Shown here: piece by piece, positions 31,501-42,937 of the stretch | How the letters are laid out: the number at the start of each line of letters is the position of its first letter | How positions within the stretch are numbered: the first letter of the stretch is position 1 | Assembly: GCA_037178855.1 (NCBI GenBank) | Contig: JASJZC010000006.1 | Coordinates: 620,001-684,000 of the forward strand | DNA: 64,000 nt | Source of the DNA: Oscheius sp. JU75 | Taxonomy: Eukaryota; Nematoda; Chromadorea; Rhabditida; Rhabditidae | Reading direction: 5' to 3' | Notes under the pieces: model-generated | Told to the model about the DNA's origin: nothing | Database searches by the model: none | Seen by the model: only the letters and a program-made list of their open reading frames with translations | Made by a program: the position numbers and the translations under genes

Positions 31501-33700
31501 TGGCTCGAAAACGCCTCCTACCACAGCCTACACCGTTCATTCAAGGACAAATGACAGATTTTGTCGTATTCAGCAAAAACGTGCAAAAAGTCTTTTCGAC
31601 CGTTTTGACCTGAAACAGTCAAAAAGAATTTTTAGACGTTGAAACTTTCAAGAACAAGATAGAGGCAGTCGTTAAGTGTGGCGATCGAACCCGACATGGT
31701 TTCTTTCGTAATCGAAAGACTAATCGACTGAGCCAGGCGGAGAAGCTCATTCTGGTTGTCTCCAAGACCTACAAGTACATTTTTTTTCTGAATAACCTCC
31801 CGGCCAATTAGAGTTTCCTGCCAAAAGAAAAAAATAAATTTTAAAATGGGTCTCGAGGCGAAACGTCATCTCGGGCCGAGTGCATTCTGTTTACGAGTGA
31901 TGTTCGTCTTGATTTTCGTTAGAAAAAAAGGGAAAATGGACGCCTGGGTCCAAAAAAGCTAGGAAACCTACCGTTTGATCAATACTCCTCACAATCAGCT
32001 CAATAAGATCATAGATGAAGCCTGTGGGCAGGACGGGAATCAGTACATTGCCTCCATTCTTCAGCGTCTCCATTGCTACTTCTCGAACTTTTGTGGCGTT
32101 CCCCTGCAAGATTTGACCCCAAAATGGTGGAAAAATAATAGCTTACCGCCGCCTCGGCATCCATAACCGAGTTCAGGGAATTGATGACAAGAAGGTCGAG
32201 ATTTTTGAATGGTTCTAGCTGCGCGCTCTGTACGTGTGTCGTCTTCTCGCTCGTGCCTCCCAGGCAGCCGATCTGGAAAGGTGGTTTTTACACAGCTTTT
32301 TGGACAAAACTTTTGAAATTTTAGCCGGAATTTCTCCTGGTAGCATTCCTATCTCTCAGTAGCAGTTCGCGACAGAAATATACCCTCCGGGGGTCTACTG
32401 TAGTCTGTTCGGCTGGGAAGAATTATGCCGGCGTAATTTTATGATTCTCATCGGTTTTTATTCAATTTGGGTCCATTTTCAGTGAAAAAGGGTCCCGCCA
32501 CGGACAATGTTAAAGGACTGCGTTTTCAACTTCCCAACTGAAAGACTATAAATGATAAAAATTGCGCAGTTTCTCAGCTTCAAACAAAATTTCGAGTGTG
32601 TCTGAAACTGTCTGTGCCGCACTGTGCATGGCTCGTGCGTTGCTAAGGAGTGCCGTTTCCATTAGTACACGGCTCGATTTCTGAGCCGAGCAAATCGTCC
32701 TCTTTGATAAGTTTGAGGTTCAGGATGGGCATCTTTGACAGCCTAGGAAATATTCTTTTTCCATTCACCTTGAAATGATCAGCACTAATAGTCCAGTTAC
32801 AGCTGCCGATCTGATATCCACTTGGGTACGGAGTTATCGTTATGTTTTCGAATATCGTCTAAAAATATTTTCATTTTTCAATGTGGAAGACCAAGAACCC
32901 ACAAAACTTTGTCTGAAGGACAGCGGCACAATGCTGGCCAGAACTTTTTGGGCTACTTCCTTCGTGTAGAACTTCTTCCATTCTATTGGGTTTCGGTATG
33001 GGGGGTTGGGGAAACGTCTAGAACCCAAAAATGTTGTCGATTTCCAGTAAAAACGCTCACGAATAGACTTCTGGACTCTTCCAGGCCGGGTCGGTCTCCT
33101 CCACGGCCATGCGCTCACAGTACTCGATCAGTTCCTCGATCATCAACCTTAATATTTTTTTTCTGATGAAACGACCTGAAATACCTTCCAAACTGAATTG
33201 TGGCCGAAATCGCGTAAATCCTACCCCGGAAGCCGGTCCCATAGGCATATAGGGGCAGTGCGAGGAGGCTGTTCCAGTTGGAGACAAGAATACAGTCGAC
33301 GGCGTCCATTTGCAGGGCATGCAGCTGAACTTTATTGCATTTTTAAGTCAAAAATTTGGGTTACCGGGCTCGGATGAACTTCTGGGACGCCTTCGATGAG
33401 TAGCATGTCCCTGATTCGTTTGATGCAGTCAATTTGGGGGTCGGCTAGGGGAAAAACTCTGAAAAATCGAAATTTATTTTCAGCAATTTTATAGCGAAAA
33501 ATGGGCAAAACCTACGTTGCTGAATAGGTATGTGGGAGGTAGGAATTGAAGGAGCTGAAGTCAAGGGCACAGTCGACGAGCACGGACACATTTGGCCATT
33601 TCAGTAGCACTGACGGCCTGGCCGGGTGCCAGGAATAGCTCGTCTGAACGAGAAATTGATAAATAGAGCTAGAAAAAGGACTTACCAGGTTCATGGCCAT
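28561..33700 (-). CDS. INTS9: Integrator complex subunit 9
   Basis: Catalytically inactive metallo-beta-lactamase/beta-CASP partner of INTS11 in the nuclear Integrator complex (snRNA 3'-end cleavage, promoter-proximal termination). Start MAMNL at 33700, spliced to TSYSWHPARPSVLLKW and VLVDCALDFSSFN. Family landmarks: VDCILVSNWNSLLALPLYAY, GFRGRIYAISATIQFGR, NGGNVLIPVLPTGFIYDLIE, PVYFISPVAKSAVAYANVNA, EWLSEERQQPIYG, MFCGHPSLRVGDAAHMLHLW, YYFPVDTRLSFSDLNNDVLP. The C-terminal INTS11-binding part runs through NKLKEVRSFCPDPNLTIG and LKEKIVDYLKQLDCSREN to TLNAIVTSSLIKLC. More than ten exons; a 736-bp intron precedes the last two. One intron contains a tRNA-like sequence, another a MITE copy. The start lies about 490 bp from TMEM186 on the opposite strand. 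Confidence 0.9.
31679..31745 (-). repeat. tRNA-like sequence (intronic)
   Basis: Minus strand: A-box TGGCTCAGTCGATTAG, hairpin TTTCGATTACGAAA, B-box GGGTTCGATCGC. The acceptor stem cannot pair. Same subfamily as the copy at 19381; in an INTS9 intron, sense orientation. Confidence 0.6.
32399..32551. repeat. MITE family 1, copy A (INTS9 intron)
   Basis: Ends TGTAGTCTGTTCGGCTGGGA and CTTCCCAACTGAAAGACTAT are inverted repeats. The interior shares CGGTTTTTATTCAATTTGG, AGGGTCCCGCCACG and AATGTTAAAGGACTGCG with copy B at 34473. Confidence 0.8.
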
Positions 33701-34190
33701 CTTTCCCCTGATACTCGGCCAACTTTCTGGGTTTAGAGGCCTGAAGAGCCGCTTAGTGGAAGAGATTCGAATGAGAGAAGAGGATGCAAGTGCCGCACGG
33801 TTTTGTGGGTTCCAAATGGGAGGAAAACAGCAAAACACAAACAGAATGAGATACTTATTTAGAAAAATCGACGGAAGTTGGGACAAAACAGGGGGAATAT
33901 TAAAAAAAGGAAAACTAGGAAATTTGAATTGCAAGTGTCTTCCGCTCAAAAAAATCGGCGAGAGTTGAACTTCGGAAATTCCGTCGCCCTTTCCGCAGCT
34001 TTTTCTGATTCCAGACCAAAAAATCAGTATCCAGATGGCTCAAAAAGTGCTCCGAGCACCCCTCCAGCTTTATCAGCGTCTAATGCTAGTCAGTTCTGGT
34101 TCAAAAAGGAGTTCATAAAGCTACTTTTAGATAAAAAAAACGTCTCGAAGCAACTTCCAGAAGTCCTACACGACTGCAACGACAGCAGAT

Positions 34191-35024
34191 ATGGATGAGA
34201 ACAAGAATTGGTCAGTTTCGAAGTTCCAGGGATACTAGTTCTCGACTTTTTAGGCTTCCAGTTTATCGATACCGTCGAATTCTGCCCTGTATGTTGTTGG
34301 CACGGGCCAAATTCGTCCAAACTGCCGCGAGTCTAGCCTATCTGCCCTACAGCAGCTATCAATACAGCCTCGGAGCCATCGACAGTGCTTTTTTCGGTTC
34401 AACCGTCACGATAGCTCTGGCAGCTCCGGCAATTTTAGCTCTTTTCAGCAGGCACGTGTTTTTCAGCCTTCCATAGTCTGTTCAGCTGAGAAAACGGATA
34501 AGAAACATGAATTACGCAGGCGTATTTTCATTATTCTTACCGGTTTTTATTCATTTTGGACCCACTTTCAGTAAAAAAAGGGTCCCACCACGAATAATGT
34601 TAAAGAACTGCGTTTTTAACTTCTCAGCTGAACCGACTATAATATGATTTTCAGGTACTTGAACAGACTGGTCGGAGTTGTAGCCATGAGCAGTGACGGA
34701 GAATGGGCTCGTTTCGGATATCTAACGTTCTGGGGCCGGAGAAAGAACCGGTTAGCTCGTGTTTGACTCAGAATTGGTGAAACGTCTAGACTGATTCGTG
34801 TTGATGACCTTCTACCACTTAGTGAGACAACAACAGGTCGGAGCAGCCACAAATTGGTTAAAGTTTGCTGGTACGAGGGCAGGTGAGGTACTTCTACTGC
34901 CCTCACCATGAAAATATGGTTCAGAGGCGACTATCTCCTCCTCCCGACGGCAGACTGCGACATTCTGGACGAGGACAGGGCTCATCGGCTTTTCGGCGAG
35001 GCAGACTTCCTCAAAAACCCCTAA
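34191..35024 (+). CDS. TMEM186: TMEM186 homologue (mitochondrial complex I assembly)
   Basis: Five exons (34191-34210, 34254-34451, 34655-34750, 34790-34882, 34925-35024) give 168 aa from the ATG at 34191; an upstream exon for a longer mitochondrial presequence is possible (the same frame reads SRSNFQKSYTTATTAD before it). Family features: YRYRRILPCMLLARAKFVQT, two TM helices (LGAIDSAFFGSTVTIALAAP), then RYLNRLVGVVAMSSDGEWAR, GYLTFWGRRKNR, DLLPLSETT and a C-terminus with DILDEDRAHRLFGE. TMEM186 is an inner-membrane protein of the MCIA complex that helps assemble the ND3 module of complex I. Intron 2 (34452-34654) starts with GC and carries a MITE copy. AATAAA at about 35032. Confidence 0.85.
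34473..34642. repeat. MITE family 1, copy B (TMEM186 intron)
   Basis: Terminal repeats ATAGTCTGTTCAGCTGAGAA and TTCTCAGCTGAACCGACTAT; about 170 bp. It makes up most of the GC-AG intron of TMEM186. Confidence 0.85.
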
Positions 35025-35540
35025 ATTTCTGAATAAAATTTGTATAGAAGTGATCAGACACTAATTGGTCTCATTAGATCCATGTCACCCCGAACAATTA
35101 CAGGATTTCCAATGGGATTTACACCTCAAGCCCTGACAAATGACCACGAGGGGTCAAAGGCGTTCCGCCTGTTGCGATCGGAGGTGTTGAAGGCTGTAAA
35201 TCACGTCGTGCGACACGTAAACTTGGTCATTTCGAGGTGGAAATGGTGCCTTTTCCCTCTTTTCAAGTGTTAATTCACTTTGGCAACATTTTTTTCGCGT
35301 AAAACTGACCCCAGCGGGTGGGATAGTTACGCCCGTCTATAGAGACAAGAGAAACCAGTCAGCGCAGAGAACCGAGAATCCAAGCGCACTCTCGCTAGGC
35401 GCATAAATCGTTTAATACCCGCTCTTCTTATCACATTACCTTGAAAAGAGTCGCTCTATAATCGTCCTCAGCGTGTTAGGAGACAACAGAACGTGTATTT
35501 TTATATTTCCTGTCGTAAATCGAGCTAAATATGCCTCTTT

Positions 35541-35757
35541 ATTATATTTTGGGGTTTAGATCCATTTTTACAGCTTGCGGCTGTGCTAAAAACATGAAAA
35601 GAGCAGAAAGTATGAGAGAAACTGAAAAAAATCTGACAACGTAGAGGAATAAATATGATAAGTACTCAAATCCACGTGCCGGTTGTTTCAATCTGCCTTT
35701 CAAAAACATGTTTTTATGTCGACGCCATTTCTTCAGCTTTCCGCTTCCTTTTGCCAT
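35541..35757 (-). CDS. Small basic single-TM protein, hypothetical
   Basis: 71 codons from the ATG at 35757 with an ATTTAG acceptor one base upstream, a strong sign of a trans-spliced start. Very basic N-terminus (MAKGSGKLKKWRRHKNMFLK, GRLKQPARG) followed by one long hydrophobic helix (LFLYVVRFFSVSLILSALFM). An AATAAA overlaps the stop region. Short length means chance cannot be excluded, but the flanking signals support a real gene. Function unknown; basic N-terminus plus TM fits an organelle or endoplasmic reticulum membrane protein. Confidence 0.45.
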
Positions 35758-38451
35758 GCTAAATTTACTAATTTCATGCCTGCTCTTACCTGTTTTCTTT
35801 GCTATTCCGATGCCAAAACCTTGTCCTATTGTTTCGCCATCAATTCACAGAAAAAAAACCGCCTAGGAAAGTACTCTCTAAAGAAAAAAATAGTTGTTCC
35901 AAGCTTTCTGCATTTATTTCGTGTGTTTTCTCTTCTGTTTACCAGTTCAATTTGCTTTCTTCACCTCTTAGAAAGACTAGAATACTGTTTCCTTCAATGT
36001 TAGCTCCGGATACGGTTTTAAAAACACAAATGAAAATGTTTCCCCATTCCCCGAGTCGAAGATTCCTCCTTTATAAATTACCAATTATTCTCAGCTTAAC
36101 AGGCTGCTGAAATATGATCCTCCGGGAGTTCAAATCAGGGCCGAGGTGATGGACATTTGATAGCAGGCCGTATAATCCGTCACTTTGCACACATTTCGTC
36201 CTCGAGAACTAATTGGCCAGTGAAAAGTCGCTGTGTTTTAGTCGAAAGTCTCAAAAGTGCAACAGCTGGTGCCATTCCTTGCATTTTTCTAGCGCGAACG
36301 GCTTTTTTTGAGGTGTGAATCTCTTCCGATTGCCTCATTCGATGCATTGTTGAACTTGTGGCGCAATCTAACAGCCGGAATGGGCAAAAAGTGGATCGTG
36401 AATGTTGCGCAAGTGTACTGTGCGTGTTTACGAGTTCCGAGAGAGACTGAGAGACAGCCGGGTCGCACTGTACTCTTTCCCCCAAAATTCTTTGGCAAAT
36501 CTGGGCGTTTCATCTCTTTCCTCGAGTCTGAACCTGTGATTGCTGGTCTAGAAAAAGCAGCGTTCGGTAACAAGTGGTTCTGACCACTTTCTCTATCCTT
36601 TTTTTGCCCATCAAAGTTCGGAAATATGGTACTTTTCAAGAAATTTCACGTTGTAACCAGCCCACCTCTAATTGACGGTAATGCGAGAGGACACCTTGTT
36701 CTTTTTCTAATTGCTGCCTATTGTGCTTGTTTTGTCCAAAAATTAGTAATATCATTGTTTTCCAGTATTTTGCGTCCTCCAGGCTCCTGTGTTTTGACCA
36801 AAAGTGCTTGTAAAGTTGAAGAACCAGCTCTGTCGCCAATTTTCCAGCTAGTTTGCTCTTCTTGGACGCATATTTCCCACTCAAGGTGTCCTTAAATTAA
36901 CTCCAGCCGTCTTTGCCAGGTGTGTGCCTTTTTCTCGTTCAAAATTCCCGATCAAAAGATTTCTGTCCTAAATCAGCTCTGGCAATTATTACTCAGCGTT
37001 CAGTCTCCTCCGAAGCCTAAAGACGCGAAAGCATCTAGCCTCCATCTGGTCCAAAAATGACCGCAGTCATGATCAACAAGCGCTAGAAATACATTTGCTA
37101 CCATCTCCTGACTGTTCTATAATCTAGAACAATTCGTCGTTCGTGATTTTCCAGCTATTTGCTCCTCACTTGACCAATAATCCTAGCAGATTTTGCTTTT
37201 AGCCCCCAAAACTTTGCCTTGAGAATGGTTTTCAAGCTTTTGAGACGTTTCTCTTCCAACTTTCTAACCTCCCGTGCCTGTGAACTCCACAAAATTTGAT
37301 CTCAGAGCCTTTACCACTTCCACAGACGTTTCACTTTCAGTTTGCTCATCTGTTATGCCTCTAAACTGGAAAAGTTAGCACATACAATAATTTCCGAGAC
37401 CTTCACTTCCCTCCTTGTCCACTTTTCCGCTCGTTCCACCAGCCTAATTCAGCCCCGAGACACCCTGTATTTACTCTCAATGTTTCCATTCATGCCTAGA
37501 AGGACGATCTGCCTCTCTGTGGCCCGTTTTGCATACGCCTTGTGAACTCTAACAACCGGAGGAGCGCCAGATTGCTTTTAAGATTTTATGCGTTAGGGCT
37601 TATGAGGACTAGTCAGAGAGTAATGGATGTTTTTAAGCGACTGTGAGACAATGTCTTCCCCCAAAAGGTCACTGGGCCTTGTTTGTCAGCCGAGGAGAGT
37701 CGTTATCAGGCCTAATTGCAAGGCTGACCCGATTTTTTGAGCCTCAGTGTTGTCTGATTATTGTGTAGAAAATTGGAAAAAAAGGCGGTCTGAGACTTAT
37801 TATTAAACTGCTCGTCTCTGTCCTTTGCCATTTTCTAGGGGATAAGTCATGTCTACCACATTTTTACATCAGTTTGCCTTCAGAACTGTCGCGTTTCACT
37901 CTAATCACCTTTATTTTATCGGATTTTGCGGTTTTAACCAGTCTGGGCTTCACTTTTAGCTTATTTTTCTCTACTTCAGCCCTGTCAAATCGTTATGTTC
38001 TCTCTCAAATCACCCTACTCTCAGATTCGTTCGGCTCAAAACAACCGTTCATTACAGTCTCTCTTTCACCCCCCCGTCCAGTTCATCTCGCGCTCTCACT
38101 TTTTGGCGCCCAGTCGGGGGGACAGAAATGGAGGGAGATTTGAAATTATCGGCTGCGGCCGCGTTCATGCTAATGAACAGCTGATTCTCGAGGCCATTTT
38201 GTCATTTTTTTTTTAGAAGAAAAAGTGACCAAAGAAATCCTGTTTTCCCGCATTTTTTTGCTCTTTTCACCCTCCTGTTTAGAGATCTTTGTGTCCACCT
38301 CCTGCTCTCTGCTTATAAACAATGCCCCCTAATTCCTAAAGACTCATTTTCAGCTCTTTCTCTTTATAATTTCTGCTAAAAATAGATGAACTTTTCAGAG
38401 ACTTGCTCTCCCGAAGGAAGAACTCCTCCCCCCAGTAGATGAACAAAAACT
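35758..38451. other. Long intergenic region
   Basis: About 2.7 kb with no ORF showing domain features on either strand. It presumably holds regulatory sequence of the fibrinogen-domain gene. Confidence 0.5.
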
Positions 38452-41400
38452 ATGGATTCGAATGAACTCGACCCCTGTCTGGCGGCAGAAGCCCGGATGA
38501 AGGAGAGTGTCATCAGCAACAAGTAGGTCTCTTTTTATACGGGGTTTGGGGCAACGGAAACGAACATTTTAACCGAAATTGACCACCTCCTATAGAAGCT
38601 AAAACAGACTTTTTCGGCTTATAATGGCGTTGTTTGTCCTAAAATCGGTTGAAAATCGGAGTGCGAGGAACTCTGTCGTAGTTTTGAAGGAAAAATAAAA
38701 AAATCAGTAACTTATTTCGTGGCCGAAACACTTTTATCGCAAAAAAGTTCAAAACTAGAATCCGCGTAGTCTATCAGGCAGAGGTTAACTGCATCCCTGT
38801 CATCAAAAACTTTTGCGCGACACCTCTGTTTTTTACTACAATGGGACCTTTTTATCTGCCGATCCATGCCGTGGCAGAGATCAGTTGACCACTGCTATCT
38901 AGGGCTCTTCGGCTAAAACTTCATTTACTACCACATCTCCTTGCGAAAACACTGACCAAATTCATAGATTGTCTCGTTTGGAAATCATAGAGATCATCAA
39001 GTTCTGTCAGACTTACAAATGTAGACGTTTTTTCTATCATAAAACTCGCACGCCGGTCAACAACACCATGTTTTAGGGTCAAGTTGCTCATTCTCATCAT
39101 CGGCGTCGTTCTTATGCTCATTCTCTTCGGTCTCGGACTCTTCTTCTTACGTGAGTTTTCGCTTTTTCATCTTATTTTTCACTCTATCCCGCCCAAAAAC
39201 TCACAAGTATTCCAGTCCGTAGTACCCCGACAATGGAAGATCTCTACGACGACCCGATTCCCTTCGTGCCGTCCGACCTGACCGGCAAGAATGCTCTCTA
39301 CGCCGAAAAGGTTCGTTTTTCATTAATTTTTAAGCCCAAAATCGGCTTTTTTACATAATTTCAAGCCCCTTTAGAGTCCATTTATCGTCTCTCTTCTACC
39401 CATGTTTATCGTGAAAAATGAGGTCTGTCTCTGTGTGAGCCCCTCTGCATGCCAAGATCCCTGAATTTTGGGTGTTTTTTTGGTGCTTCGACAAGAAAAA
39501 TGACCATCTTTTCAGGATGGAATCTCTGTCACGCCTATAACGAAGTTTTCTCCGTCGACCAAAACTACTGAAAGGTTGGTACATTCCTCTTTCTATTCGC
39601 TATAAAATTGACATCACAATGGAGGATTCAGGTTGCTATAAAAGTGCTTGAGGACGTGGTTTTCCGAGCAAAATGAGCTAGAAATTTGGCGTCAAAAGTG
39701 AAAATTAAATTCGTTATAAAAGTGCCTAATTACGTGTACCTTTGGCAAAAAAATGAGCTTAAAATTGCATCATAAGAACCTTTTTTCGCTAGCCTCACAC
39801 CAGCTTCTGCACCTTTCCAGACCGCCCAGTTCAACTACTCGTTCTTCTCACCCCGGAGAGACCATAATCGCCTTGCATTCCGATAAAGAATACAAAAAGA
39901 AGGAGCCCGTTATGAGGAGTATGGAGATTCTGAAGACTACGAGGACTTCCACAACTCTTCCTGGGTAAACTTTTGCATCTTGTTGCACCATAACAGCTTT
40001 GCTGCCTTGCTATAAGCTCCAAAGAGGTCCCGTCACGGGTTTTCCAAATTCGGCGCGAGTGCTCGAAATCTTCGCCTTTTGCGGTCACAATAATTGTATT
40101 GGCCTTGTAATCAAATTGTGTCACCAAGAAAAACGTACCTGGCAACAAATTTAGGTGAAAAAAAAATACGTCGCAAATGTTTGAAATATGCAATCATAGA
40201 GATCATCAAGTTCTGTATGGGTTCAGCTTACCTATTTTGGCCGATTACTACGTTTTTCTTCTCGCTTATCTCCAAATATGTTGTCAGGTACATGCCTGGT
40301 ATTCGATTACGCGAATAGAACCGTGGAAAATGGTAAAACTCAGTAATTTCGAAATTGCTTTTTCGCGCGCAAATACTGAGTGGCGAGCATAAAAGTTCAA
40401 ATGCCGCTCGGAAACGGACTATACCGCGCTGGGCTGTGCCTCTGAGCAAGCTAGGTTCGATCCCCGTCGATGTTTTTTCGGGGTTTTTGAACGGGCGGCA
40501 AACTTGGTTAGCACTACTTTGCTCAAAAGAAGGGTAGTTTTCAATGAAGGGGTCCCTTCAAGGGGAGCAACAAAAGTCGTGTTAGTCAATGTTATCACAC
40601 GGAAGAAAAGTATAGGAACTTCAGGGTCAGGTTTACCATGCCTTTTTCCGTTCAAAATGCTTTGTCTCTTTACAAAGGCGTAAGTTCGACGTCGGGGGCG
40701 TTCTACTGTCAAAATCAGCCAAGTTAACAATAGTCAGGTGTTAGCGTGCTGGACAACGAATCGAAGCGACCGGGGTTTGATACCCGCCAATGTTTTTCGG
40801 GCGGCGGAGCCGTCAAAGACGTTTTTCTTTAGAGTGGTCCGAGTTCTCACGACAAACATTGAAACATTTTGCGGAAACAATGACCTGGACCAGTCTTTTG
40901 AGGAAAACCAAAGTTTGACAGAAAATAAACCCGGAAACTGGCAAAATGTGCTGATTTTACCTTTAGCTATAAAATTTGGGCTGTTTCCTTCAAGAAAACT
41001 CTTTTTTTTCGCTCACTTCCCCCTATTCCTTCGCCTTTTAGCCCCATCGAAATCCCGACGACGACAACCGCTCCCACAACTTCAGCTGCGCCTCCTCCTC
41101 CCACGACCACTACCTCTCGAGGCCGCACGCCGTCGAATCGAGCTGGAGGAGCTGCTGACTCTCAGCCAATCGTCCCGACTATCCCCACCAACGATCTCCA
41201 GTCTCATCCGACCAATATTCCGTTGACCGATGATGTTCGCAAGGTTTTTTTTTTCTCTTTTTTTTGGCTAAAATTAGGGATTCAGAGCTGTCTGGATCAT
41301 CACCGTGGCGGGTACTCGAGTTCCGGAATCTATAAGATCAGTCCCGATGGAGAGGAGCCATTCTTTGTCTTCTGCGACATGGAGACGGATGGAGGTGGAT

Positions 41401-42937
41401 GGGCTGTCGTACAGAGGTAGATTTTGTGGATTTCTTCCAGAAAAACTTTGGTAGTCTGGCTAGAAATGGTAGTCAAGTGAGCTGATTTATTGGAAGTAAG
41501 AGTTTAGCGATAGCCAAACTGATGGAAACGGTAGTCAAGGCTCTGGAAACGATGGTAATAATAACTAACGTAACTAAAAAGGGCAGTTAGGAAAATGGTA
41601 GTCAAGCTACTGAAAGTCGCAGCCAGGAGACTAGAAACGGTAGTCAAGTAACCAGAAGTGTTAGTCTAGACATTGGAAAGGGTAGTCCAATCAATTGATC
41701 ATCGCGGTAGACTCACTAGACTTACTCAGAGTCTGTTCGAAGCACTAATAGAGACAGTCTACTCACTAGAAAGTCCTGGTAGTCACTGAACTCATTGGAA
41801 CTGGTACTACCAGTCTGGTAGTCAAGGAGCTGTAAATGCTCGAGTATATAGATAATTTCTGACTTTCTCTCTCTCTCTCTCAAAACACCCCATTTTTAGA
41901 CGCACCAGCGACGAGTACAAGTTCGAATCGGCCTACTTTGACCGCTACGAGCCTGGCTTTGGCTCTCTTCGAGGTTTTCCCATTATTTGCCCACTTTTTA
42001 ACTCTTAAAATCTACAGGAAATCACTGGCTGGGCTTGGCCCCGATGCATCGTATCGCCCCGGCCCACGAGAAGCCTCAGACGCTTCGAATCGAGCTCCGC
42101 GGAGACACCTGTACCTCGAAGGCTGGCTGTAGCGGCAGCCCCGATGGATTCTGGTGGGGCGAGTATGAATTTGCTGTGGGTTTTGGTCGTTTTGATCCCA
42201 GAAAATGCCCATTTTTTAGCTCGGAAACCACGAGTCCGGCTACGTGCTCCTGGTCGGTGAGAAGGAGCAGCGTGGAAATCTGACGAATCCCTCCTGTCCA
42301 AAGATGACCCAGTGGCAGGTGATGTCCAACGGACAGCCGTTTAGCACCTTCGAGAAGGACCGCGACCAGAATAAGGAGACGAATTGTGCGCAGATGAGGA
42401 ACAGGGGGTCAGTTTTTCTTCCATTTATAGAGCATCTAGTCTCTGAAAAGAACCTGACTGAAATCATTGATTCCTACGAAAGAGTGAAATAACGATCGAA
42501 AGTAGAATTGGAAGTGATTTTGCTATCTGCCCATCCCTGCTATCGAAAGTCACAGCCAGCTGGAACTAAATTGGAGTAGGAAAGCCAGCCAATTTAGACT
42601 TCCTTTCGAACGTTCAGCTTCACCAAACTGCTCTAGAAATTTGCATAAATCTTCAATGCCCTTCAAGCTCTATTTGTGCTATTAGTCGATATCATTTGAC
42701 CCCAAAATATTGCCAAGTTTTGAGCGATATCCCTCAAAATTGTCGTATTTTTTTTTTATAAAAAATCTTTATCTCAGAGCCTGGTGGCATCGTGACTGCA
42801 CAACGCTCGCTCTCAATGGTCGCTACGGACAGCCAAAGAACTCGCAGAGCGGCTTGTTCTTCTTCCGCGACGCCCCGAAAAACGGCTATACTGTCCACCC
42901 GCGCGAGACTCTGATGATGCTCCGACCTCGACTGTGA
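38452..42937 (+). CDS. Type II membrane protein with fibrinogen C-terminal domain
   Basis: Eleven exons join to 451 aa. A short cytosolic N-terminus (MDSNELDPCLAAEARMKESV) precedes a signal-anchor helix (LLILIIGVVLMLILFGLGLF). The stalk is Thr/Pro-rich (IPTTTTAPTTSAAPPPPTTT) and likely O-glycosylated. The C-terminal FReD domain has the signatures DHHRGGYSSSGIYKI, VFCDMETDGGGWAVVQR, GFGSLRGNHWLGL, DRDQNKETNCAQ (the calcium-site region) and GAWWHRDCTTLALNGRYGQ, ending MMLRPRL. It resembles ficolins, FIBCD1 and angiopoietin-like lectins, which bind acetylated glycans; a role in surface recognition or immunity is inference. The 1.08-kb intron (39965-41041) holds two tRNA-like sequences, and intron 41417-41899 the GGTAGTCAAG repeat. 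Confidence 0.88.
39590..39780. repeat. Imperfect tandem duplication in an intron
   Basis: A unit of about 95 bp with GTTGCTATAAAAGTGCTTGA near the start and CAAAATGAGCTAGAAATT near the end recurs once (GTTATAAAAGTGCCTAATTA; AAAATGAGCTTAAAATT). Confidence 0.5.
40408..40480 (+). repeat. tRNA-like sequence (intronic)
   Basis: B-box AGGTTCGATCCCCGTCG is clear; the A-box region CTATACCGCGCTGGGC is weak. In the long intron of the fibrinogen-domain gene, sense strand. Confidence 0.45.
40735..40800 (+). repeat. tRNA-like sequence (intronic)
   Basis: GTGTTAGCGTGCTGGACAAC, CGAATCGAAGCGACC and the B-box GGGGTTTGATACCCGCC. Same intron as the copy at 40408; both are followed by TTTTTCGGG. Confidence 0.5.
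41430..41850 (+). repeat. Degenerate tandem GGTAGTCAAG repeat filling an intron
   Basis: Units such as CTGGAAACGATGG and AACGGTAGTCAAG recur through the 483-bp intron. Same decamer and same sense orientation as the intron at 640-1365 of the unrelated membrane protein gene. Confidence 0.7.

Noticed and set aside
36180-36640. Minus-strand open frames of about 100 codons
   Set aside because: Composition looks random, with no start context, domain, or splice signals.
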